DNA of 40,165 nt from Candidatus Accumulibacter meliphilus. GTDB lineage: Bacteria > Pseudomonadota > Gammaproteobacteria > Burkholderiales > Rhodocyclaceae. The DNA lies in the NCBI GenBank assembly GCA_003332265.1, contig QPGA01000028.1:4109-44273 (forward strand), read 5' to 3'. The position numbers and the translations under genes were made by a program. A model generated the notes under the pieces. It was not told the origin of the DNA and ran no database searches. It saw only the letters and a program-made list of their open reading frames with translations. This document shows positions 9,613-16,520 of the stretch, piece after piece (within the stretch, counting starts at the first letter, position 1; every line of letters starts with the position of its first letter).

Positions 9613-12600
9613 GCCGTTGCTCCCGCCGTCTTGTCGGCTTTGGCAGCCCGCTCACTATTCGCAGCCTCGCTTTTGGCCTTGGCGGGAATCGCCTCGAGCA
9701 GCGGCCGCAAGAGAAGCTCGGCGAGGACAAAAAACTCGCCGCTGGCAGTCAGCGCCGCAAAGTCTGGATAAGCACGCCGCAGATAAGGGTCGGACTCGAC
9801 TTCGCCCGCTGGCCGGAAAGCGCCGGCGTAGGTCTTGCCGGCGGCATCGCTACCGCCTTTCAGGAAATCGAAAGCACTGCGCGCCGCCAGCGGCAAGGGC
9901 TCACGCATGCCGCGGTGCCATGCCGCCAGCAGGACGCTCAGATGCGCCGCGGCCTGAGCAGCTTCGACAGCGGCCAACTCGACATCGCCGACCTTGCTCA
10001 GGACCAGCGTCGTCAGCGGCCCGCCGGCAAGCTGCAGCGCCAGGTGCCGCACCCAGTGGCGGATCAGCCGCTCGCTCCGGTAGTGACCGTCCTTGACCAG
10101 ATCGCTGCTCTCCAGCACCACCCGGCCGCGCTGCCCGGCGCCGTCGCTACGAATGCCGCCCAGCCAATCTGCGAGTTCCAGCTCCTGCCCTTCGACGCGC
10201 GCCTGGAAGCGAATTTCCTCCTCGCCTTCGACCACCAGCGGCCAGCGCGCCAGCGCCGCCTGATAACGCGTGAAGAGCTCGTCCATCGGCGCCAGCAGAT
10301 CGTCGGCCAGGGCCTCGCCGAAGCCTCCTGCGGGCAGATCGCCGCGGCGCTGGATGCTTGCCAGTCGCGCCTCGCGGGCGACGACCAGGTCCTCGCCCTG
10401 CTCCAGCGCCACCGCCTGCGCACGGATCAACTCGTCCTGCAACTGCCAGCGGCCCAGGCCGTCGAGATCGAAAGGTTCCTGATCTTCGCTGAGCGGATCG
10501 TCGCGCTCGAAAGAGACCTTCAGGCGCTGGCGAAAAAAAGCCCGCACCGGCTGCTTCAGGAAGTCGCCGAGATCCTGCAGGCTGAGCGGCTCCTCGCGCA
10601 GCAGCGGCGACAGCAGAGCATCGCTCGCAGGCAAGCGTTCGCCGGCAGCGGCATCCGGCCGCCACTCCCGCGAATAGGTGAACAGCGTCGAAGCCTCTGG
10701 CTGCGGCGGGAAATAGTCTGCACTGAAAGGCTGCAGCCGATGCTCGACGGTCAGCGCGTCGAGCAGGGTCGTGCTGGGGCTGGTGCGAGCACCTGCCGCT
10801 GCCGCCTTGTTGGCGTCCTCGGCCAGTCTCCAGCCAGCGGCAAGATGATCGCGCAACTGCCCGACCAGCACCGACGGCGGTCGCTCGCTGTTGTCGTTGA
10901 TGCTGCGGCCGACCCAGGAAATGTGCAGGCTTTCGCGCGCCGACAGCAGCGCTTCCAGGAACAGATAGCGATCGTCCTCGCGCCGCGAACGGTCGCCCGG
11001 ACGGTAGTCGTGCACCATCAGATCGAAATCCATCGGAATGCGGCTGCGCGGGTAGTCGCCGTCGTTCATGCCCAGCAGGCAGACGCGGCGGAAAGGAATG
11101 GCGCGCATCGGCATCAGCGTGGCGAAAGTGACGACGCCGCCGAAGAAGCGCTGCGACAAGCTCCCCTCGTCGAGCCGGCTCAGCCAGTATTCACCGACCA
11201 CCGACAAGGGCAGCGTTTCGACCAGCGCCGCCTCGTCGCAGGCCTCCTGCCAGCGCTCCAGGGCAATGTCGAGTTGCAGCAGCGTGTAGGCGTCGTCACT
11301 ATCGCCGCTGCTACTGCTACTGGCATTGCGGCCACCGCTGCCGCCTTCGTCGGTGGCGAAGAAATCAGCCATCAGCTGGCGCAGGCGCAGGCACCACCCG
11401 GCGACGGTCGCCGGCTCGCGCAGCATCCGCCAGCTCGCTTCCAGCGTGTCGAGCAACTGCACCAGCGGGCCGAGCAAGGCCGCATCGATACCGCCGATCT
11501 CGTCGTAAGGCTCGATGTCCCGCCAGGCCGCCGCGTCAGCGCCAACGGCGTAGCCGAGCAGCATTCGCCGCAAGCCGAAGAGCCAGGTATTCGCTGCGGC
11601 CGCATCCGCCTGCCTGGGCAGGTCGAGGCTGGCGCGCTGCTCGGCGTGCAGGCCCCAGCGAATATTGGCGCCATGAATCCAGCGCTGCAATTGCGGCAGC
11701 TCGTCTTCAGCAATGGCGAAACGCTGGCGCAAGGCCGGTACGTCGAGGAGGTCGAGCAGATCGCTGACCGCCAGCCGCGACTGCGGCAGGTCAAGCAGCT
11801 TTTCGAGCGCGTTCACCAGCGGATCGCAATGGCGCTGCCCCTGGTCGGCAACGCTGAACGGCAGGTAACGCGGATCGCTGGCCTCGAGCAGACCGAACAC
11901 CGCCTGGATGTGCGGCGCATAGGTATCGATGTCCGGGACCATGACGATGATGTCGCGCGGACGCAGGCTGGCATCGGCGTTGCAGGCGGCAAGCAACTGA
12001 TCGTGGAGGATCTCGACCTCACGCTGCGCACTGTGCGCGACATGGAAGCGGATCGACGCATCGCGCGCCGGATCGACGGCCGGCCAGCGGTCGATCGTTT
12101 CGTGCACGGGGCGCAACTCGAGAATGTCGTCCTGCAGTTGCTGCAACAGCGTCTCGCCGCCAAAAGCCTTGAACAGGTCGATGCGCTGCTCGATGGCCAG
12201 GAACTGCGAGCGCGCACGCGCGCGCGCCTGCTCGTCATCATGCTCGTCGAGCAGGCCGATGAAATCGCGCCCCTGCTTCCCCCAGGCAGCAAGCAGCGGC
12301 TGCGCGTGCAGGTGCAGCAGTTCCTCGGAGATTTCCATCGGCGCACCCTGCCGCCGCTGCTGGCGTGCCTGTACGCGACGCAGCAGATCCCGGTCGGCGA
12401 CGATGTCGGCCCAGTAGTGCTCGCAGGGGTTGTGCACGCACATCAGCACCTGCGTCCACCGCCCGAGCGCCGCCAGTACTTCCAGCGACTGGCGCGGCAG
12501 GCTGGAAATACCGAACACCATTACTCGCCGCGGCAGACCGGCCGGCGCCTCGCCCGGCGGCCAGTTTCCGGCGCGAGCGAGGAAAGCTTCATGCACCGCT

Positions 12601-13322
12601 GCCCGGCCGGCGTTGGAGTGTCCTTCCCGACCCTCACCCTGCCCGCCCGTGCCCCTGTCTACGTGAACCTCTACGTCGGCCAGCAGCGCCCGCCACAGCG
12701 CAGCCTGCCAGCGCTGTTCGTCGGCGAGTGGCGTCTGCTGGCCACGCGCGTCGATCAGCACATCATCGCCCGCCGCCCAGGCCGCCAGCCAGTCGGCGCG
12801 GTACACCTGATACTGATCGAAGAGGTCGGCCAGGCGTTCGGCGAGCTGAAAACGCTTGCGGCGATCGCTGTCCGCAGCCAGAAAACCCAGCAGCGGCGCG
12901 TATTCGGGTGCGCCCATCACCTGCGGCAACAAACGCATCAGACGCCACAACAGCCGCCCCTTGTCGAACGGCGAATTCTCCGGCACCGCCTGCCGCCCAA
13001 GCACTGCGCGATAGACCTGCCACAGGAAACGCGCCGGCAGAGAAATTTCCAGCGCGGCGGCGATGCCGCAACCGCCATGCTCCGCCGGCTCATCGTCATC
13101 GGCATCGCCGTCCGCATCGCCGTCCCGGTCGCCGTCCTTCGCGTCAGCCGCCAGCGCCAGCTTCAGCCACTGCGCGATGCCATTGCTCTGCACGAGAATG
13201 ATCTCGTTCTCCAGCGGCGCCAGCGGATAGCGCCTCATCCATTCAACCACCAGATCGCGCAGCATCTCGGGTTGATTGCCGTGAACGAGCATCAGGCCAG
13301 GGGTCAGGGCGGGCGAGGTCAA
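9609..13322 (-). CDS. recC: RecBCD exonuclease V, RecC subunit
   Basis: 1237-residue RecC, the Chi-recognition subunit with an inactive helicase fold. The N-terminus (MLVHGNQPEMLRDLVVEW, then EIILVQSNGIAQWLKLAL) matches RecC. The start is uncertain. TTG at 13322 has a GGAG six bases upstream. ATG at 13292 (residue 11 here) aligns better with the E. coli N-terminus but has a weak ribosome site. About residues 60-90 hold an Asp/Gly repeat insert (DGDRDGDADGDADDDE). A second, frameshifted copy of the first part of this gene and its leader lies at 21336-21547. Head of the recC-recB-recD operon. Confidence 0.93.
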   Translation of the reverse strand: MTSPALTPGLMLVHGNQPEMLRDLVVEWMRRYPLAPLENEIILVQSNGIAQWLKLALAADAKDGDRDGDADGDADDDEPAEHGGCGIAAALEISLPARFLWQVYRAVLGRQAVPENSPFDKGRLLWRLMRLLPQVMGAPEYAPLLGFLAADSDRRKRFQLAERLADLFDQYQVYRADWLAAWAAGDDVLIDARGQQTPLADEQRWQAALWRALLADVEVHVDRGTGGQGEGREGHSNAGRAAVHEAFLARAGNWPPGEAPAGLPRRVMVFGISSLPRQSLEVLAALGRWTQVLMCVHNPCEHYWADIVADRDLLRRVQARQQRRQGAPMEISEELLHLHAQPLLAAWGKQGRDFIGLLDEHDDEQARARARSQFLAIEQRIDLFKAFGGETLLQQLQDDILELRPVHETIDRWPAVDPARDASIRFHVAHSAQREVEILHDQLLAACNADASLRPRDIIVMVPDIDTYAPHIQAVFGLLEASDPRYLPFSVADQGQRHCDPLVNALEKLLDLPQSRLAVSDLLDLLDVPALRQRFAIAEDELPQLQRWIHGANIRWGLHAEQRASLDLPRQADAAAANTWLFGLRRMLLGYAVGADAAAWRDIEPYDEIGGIDAALLGPLVQLLDTLEASWRMLREPATVAGWCLRLRQLMADFFATDEGGSGGRNASSSSSGDSDDAYTLLQLDIALERWQEACDEAALVETLPLSVVGEYWLSRLDEGSLSQRFFGGVVTFATLMPMRAIPFRRVCLLGMNDGDYPRSRIPMDFDLMVHDYRPGDRSRREDDRYLFLEALLSARESLHISWVGRSINDNSERPPSVLVGQLRDHLAAGWRLAEDANKAAAAGARTSPSTTLLDALTVEHRLQPFSADYFPPQPEASTLFTYSREWRPDAAAGERLPASDALLSPLLREEPLSLQDLGDFLKQPVRAFFRQRLKVSFERDDPLSEDQEPFDLDGLGRWQLQDELIRAQAVALEQGEDLVVAREARLASIQRRGDLPAGGFGEALADDLLAPMDELFTRYQAALARWPLVVEGEEEIRFQARVEGQELELADWLGGIRSDGAGQRGRVVLESSDLVKDGHYRSERLIRHWVRHLALQLAGGPLTTLVLSKVGDVELAAVEAAQAAAHLSVLLAAWHRGMREPLPLAARSAFDFLKGGSDAAGKTYAGAFRPAGEVESDPYLRRAYPDFAALTASGEFFVLAELLLRPLLEAIPAKAKSEAANSERAAKADKTAGATA

Positions 13323-13401
13323 ATCGGGCTCCGGGAACGGGGATCAGGGAAGGTCAGGCAAGGCTCGAAAGATACCCTGGAACGGCAGCGGAGGCCATGC
13401 C
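13190..13401. repeat. recC 5' end, left direct repeat flanking the island
   Basis: About 212 bases (recC codons 1 to about 44 and about 80 bases of leader) recur in the same orientation at 21336-21547 with scattered substitutions and small indels. The two copies bracket the ParD-TIR-MoxR-FGE-TR-FGE island. Confidence 0.85.
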
Positions 13402-13536
13402 GATTGCCCCATGGGGCGCGCGGCATTGAGCTGGGTTGTTTGTGGAACAAGCCCTGCTCTGCCTGGCGCCTTGGTGACTGCGCAAGCGGATGGCGATTGA
13501 CACCCCTGCGGCGGTGGCATAAAAATCGTCGTTACT

Positions 13537-13547
13537 AACTATTAGTT
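13537..13547. promoter_or_regulatory. Candidate operator of the ParD-like gene
   Basis: AACTA-T-TAGTT is a perfect inverted repeat just upstream of the ribosome site (GGAGGT) of the antitoxin. A TAAAAAT stretch at about 13520 could be a -10 box. Autoregulation by the antitoxin is inferred from the family. Confidence 0.4.
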
Positions 13548-13558
13548 GGAGGTCCGCC

Positions 13559-13825
13559 ATGCCAACCAGTGTCGCACTCGGCTCCCACTTCGAGGAGTTC
13601 GTCAAGTCACAACTCTCGTCGGGCCGGTACAACAACACCAGCGAGGTCATCCGCGAAGGACTGCGCATGCTCGAAGACCAGGAAAAGCTCCGAGCCCTCA
13701 AGCTTGAGGCGCTGCGCGCCGAAGTGCAGAGAGGCATGCAAGCTGGCCCCGGAATTCCTGCCGAGCAGGTGTTCGAGAACCTGCGGCGGCGGATCGACGA
13801 GATTGCCGCCGGTGACTCGGAGTGA
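13559..13825 (+). CDS. ParD-like antitoxin, orphan
   Basis: 88-residue protein of the type II ParD (CC2985-like) family. The N-terminal ribbon-helix-helix carries VALGSHFEEFVKSQLSSGRY and the signature NNTSEVIREGLRMLE. A charged C-terminal helix (KLRALKLEALRAEVQRGM) would bind a ParE toxin. It is preceded by GGAGGT, five bases before the ATG. A GTGA overlap with the next frame is preserved, but that frame stops after 12 codons, so no full toxin follows. It lies between recC and the TIR gene. Confidence 0.88.
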   Translation: MPTSVALGSHFEEFVKSQLSSGRYNNTSEVIREGLRMLEDQEKLRALKLEALRAEVQRGMQAGPGIPAEQVFENLRRRIDEIAAGDSE

Positions 13826-13860
13826 CGCGCAGTGACATTGCAGCGCCCGAAATTACCTGA
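13822..13860 (+). pseudogene. Stub of a ParE-type toxin
   Basis: A GTG start overlaps the antitoxin stop in GTGA, the normal coupling of parDE pairs, but the frame reads only VTRSDIAAPEIT and stops. I infer that the toxin gene was deleted, leaving its first codons. The peptide is too short to prove homology. Confidence 0.4.
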
Positions 13861-14136
13861 ACGCGACACGACTCCCCGATTGCTCCGATGGCACCCGTTA
13901 GCATGGCCGCCAAGGGGTCACTCTTCTGGCAGCGCACAACTGAGCACCTGGTGGCGATGGGATTGGCGGCCCTCTGTAGCCTGAGAACTGCGTTCTCCTT
14001 GCCAGACGTTTGACTGGCGCGTCACGGCCACCGATACTGCACAGCCGGTATGGGATTGCGGGCGGCAATACGGTACGGAAACGCCGGCCCCTGAATCGAT
14101 GATCCGTTTTCCACCAGAGCCGAAGGGAGGGTTTCG
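13861..14136. other. Gap upstream of the TIR operon
   Basis: No gene seen. It contains the dispersed repeat copy at 13953-14005 and must hold the promoter of the TIR-MoxR-FGE row. I cannot point to convincing -35/-10 boxes. The TIR ribosome site (GGGAGGG) is at its right end. Confidence 0.4.
13953..14005. repeat. Dispersed short repeat, copy 1
   Basis: About 53 bases beginning GGCGATGGGATTGGCG and ending TTCTCCTTGCCAG match 22611-22664 with around ten differences. The second copy abuts the truncated third FGE gene, so this may be the end of a mobile or recombining element. Confidence 0.6.
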
Positions 14137-15543
14137 ATGGTCAGCGTTTACGTGTCGTACGCCTGGAAAGAGGAAGAACAGAACCGGCTGGTCGACAAGC
14201 TTGAACAGGCGTGCAACGCGCGCGGAATCGAATTGCTCCGAGACAGGAACAAGATTGGTTACGGCGACTCGATCCGGCAATTCATGGACCAGATCGGTGC
14301 CAGCCGGCACGTTGTTCTGGTACTCAGCGAAGCCTACTTCAAGTCCGAGTATTGCATGTACGAGTTGTGTCGGATTCATGATCACGGCGACGTCCGCAAG
14401 CGGGTGAAGCCGCTTGTGCTGACGGGGACGAGCTTCCACAAACCGATCGATCGGGGCCGTTACCTCAAACACTGGGAAACCGAAACGGCCAATCTCGAGA
14501 AGGAGCTTGACGGGCTCACGGACCCCAAGTACACGCTGAAGTTACGCCAGGCCCTCGACGGCTACGCGGACTTCCGTCGACGGATGGACGAGCTCCTTTA
14601 CATGCTCGCCGACATAAACAGCCTGCGTGAGGATGTCCATCTCGATTCAGACTTCGCCGCCCTCCTCGACCGTATCGCGCCACAGTTAACCGGTAAACCG
14701 GACGATCTATTTCGCGCCCGAATCACCGACGAAATTCGCGGCATTCTCGCCGCCAACGCCCGCCTGAGCAACGCTCTGCGAGCGGCACTTCGCGAAGCCG
14801 GTAGGGAGCCATCGTCTGACCTGTCCACGGACCTATGCGCGGAGGACCTCGAACGTGCACTCGAAGACCTGCTGTTTCCGGCAACGAGAAGTTTGCTGGC
14901 TGCGCTCGATTCCCGCCAACCGGAGTTCGCCGACACCTGGGAGGCGGCGAAATCCGTGCTCGCCTGGTTGGCCCTGCTCGCCGTGGATAGCGCGTGCCTC
15001 GGACAGGCGGAGAGAAGCGCTCTTGCGACAGGCAGACTGGGTTTTGAAATCGTCGTCGAGACCCCTCTCGGTGTTGAACTGGTCAGTTCCCGCTACCGCC
15101 AGATCGCCCCCAGGCTGCGCGTGCCGAAGGGCAACTCCGACGTTGTCGGAAAAGAATTGATTCCGGAGCCGTCATACGAAACCGGCTGGGGAGAGGACGC
15201 CGCGCTCGCCGCACTGCTGCTCGAGATCTGGGCACACGTTTTCCCCGAAGAGCTGCGCTCGGCGCTATCAGCGCACGACTTGCGCAAGCTGAACAGCGCA
15301 CTGCGTATTCGCGACAAGCAGAAAACCCACCACCATTACATTCCGGTTCCGGCCGAGCAGGCATCGCGACTTTGCCGGCCTGACTTCTACCGGAAACTCC
15401 TGGATAAACTACCGGCGATCAAGGTGATCTTTTTCAGATCCTCGGGCGGCCCTCCGGCCCTCCTGGTGAGTGATGAAATTGATTTGATGATGATCATTCG
15501 AGAATTCCTGACCATTCCCGACAACCTGGCCCAAAGACGATGA
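14137..15543 (+). CDS. TIR-domain effector protein
   Basis: 468 residues. Residues 1 to about 130 are a TIR domain: VSVYVSYAWKEEE at the start, a DRNKIGYGDSIRQFM segment, VVLVLSEAYFKS, then EYCMYELCRI. Glu76 in the CMYEL motif is in the position of the catalytic glutamate of NAD-consuming TIRs. A segment ending DVHLDSDFAALLDRI (to about 185) resembles the tail of bacterial TIR_2 domains. Residues about 190-468 match no domain I can name. The start is supported by GGGAGGG. The stop overlaps the MoxR ATG in ATGA, so the TIR is coupled to MoxR and FGE1. Inference: TIR is the toxic effector (NAD depletion or signal nucleotide) of a conflict system triggered through its neighbours. Confidence 0.85.
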   Translation: MVSVYVSYAWKEEEQNRLVDKLEQACNARGIELLRDRNKIGYGDSIRQFMDQIGASRHVVLVLSEAYFKSEYCMYELCRIHDHGDVRKRVKPLVLTGTSFHKPIDRGRYLKHWETETANLEKELDGLTDPKYTLKLRQALDGYADFRRRMDELLYMLADINSLREDVHLDSDFAALLDRIAPQLTGKPDDLFRARITDEIRGILAANARLSNALRAALREAGREPSSDLSTDLCAEDLERALEDLLFPATRSLLAALDSRQPEFADTWEAAKSVLAWLALLAVDSACLGQAERSALATGRLGFEIVVETPLGVELVSSRYRQIAPRLRVPKGNSDVVGKELIPEPSYETGWGEDAALAALLLEIWAHVFPEELRSALSAHDLRKLNSALRIRDKQKTHHHYIPVPAEQASRLCRPDFYRKLLDKLPAIKVIFFRSSGGPPALLVSDEIDLMMIIREFLTIPDNLAQRR

Positions 15544-16520
15544 ACGCCACAGCCATACCCGAAATCACCCTCGACTCGATTCCCCTGCCCCCACGCGGCT
15601 CCTGGCCGGAGTCAGTGCACTGCTTCGACGAAGAATCCGCCTGGGCAGTGCGCGCCGCGCTGGCGGCGCAGCGCCCCTTGCTGGTGCGCGGCGAACCGGG
15701 CTCGGGCAAAAGCCAGTTGGCGCGCGCGGCGGCCCAGGTACTGGAACGACTGTTCGTCGCCGAGGTGGTGCACGCGCGCAGCGATAGCCAGGATCTGCAG
15801 TGGCGCTTCGACGCACTCGGCCGGCTTGGCGACGCTCAGGCGATGGGCGCTGGCAGCCACACGCACGAGGAAGTCCGGCAGCGCCTGGCGCAGCGCAACT
15901 ACCTCAGCCCCGGCGCGCTGTGGTGGGTTTTCGACTGGCAGTCGGCGCTGGCGCAACACCAGCGCGGCGGTCAACAGAGCGCGCAACCGCAGCCACCGCC
16001 CGGCTGGACGCCCGACAACGGCAGCGTGCTGCTGATCGACGAGATCGACAAGGCCGAGGCCGACCTGCCCAACGGCCTGCTCGAAACACTCGGCAACGGC
16101 GCCTTCACCGTCCCCTGGCTGGAGCAGCCGGTCAGCACGCCGGCGGGAACGCCTACGCCGCTGGTGGTGATCACCACCAACGAGGAGCGCGAACTGCCGG
16201 CGGCCTTCGTGCGCCGCTGCCTGGTGCTAAACCTGCAACTGCCCAGGGAGCAGGAAGACTTCATCGCGACGCTGACCGCCCGCGGCAGACTGCATTTCGG
16301 CGAACGCTGCGCCACCGAGGTGTACCAGGAAGCGGCCGGACAGCTGTGGCAAGACCGCCAGGCGGCCGAGGACCAGGGCCTGCAGGGCGCCGGCCAGGCC
16401 GAGTACCTCGACCTGCTGCGCGTCGTCGTGACCCTCGCCCCCGAACCGCAGAACCAATCGGAGCTGCTCGGCAAGGTGCAAGGCTTCGCGCTCCGGAAAC
16501 ACCCGCCCACCGCCGGATGA
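15540..16520 (+). CDS. MoxR-family AAA+ ATPase
   Basis: 326 residues. Walker A GEPGSGKS at 51-58, Walker B VLLIDEID at about 163-170, sensor-1 ITTNEERELP at 211-220 and an arginine-finger region AAFVRRC at 221-227. These are the marks of a complete MoxR-like AAA+ core. Family knowledge: such ATPases act as chaperone or remodelling partners of vWA proteins and are the central NTPase of ternary conflict systems. It overlaps its neighbours by 4 bases on both sides (ATGA at 15540 and 16517). Inference: it transduces the signal between the FGE-containing sensor and the TIR effector. Confidence 0.9.
   Translation: MNATAIPEITLDSIPLPPRGSWPESVHCFDEESAWAVRAALAAQRPLLVRGEPGSGKSQLARAAAQVLERLFVAEVVHARSDSQDLQWRFDALGRLGDAQAMGAGSHTHEEVRQRLAQRNYLSPGALWWVFDWQSALAQHQRGGQQSAQPQPPPGWTPDNGSVLLIDEIDKAEADLPNGLLETLGNGAFTVPWLEQPVSTPAGTPTPLVVITTNEERELPAAFVRRCLVLNLQLPREQEDFIATLTARGRLHFGERCATEVYQEAAGQLWQDRQAAEDQGLQGAGQAEYLDLLRVVVTLAPEPQNQSELLGKVQGFALRKHPPTAG

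Noticed and set aside
15800-16516. Upstream extension of the FGE1 frame giving a 1236-residue protein
   Set aside because: It lies over the MoxR gene out of frame and is Arg/Pro-rich as expected of a shadow frame. The ATG at 16517 with ATGA coupling is the sensible start.
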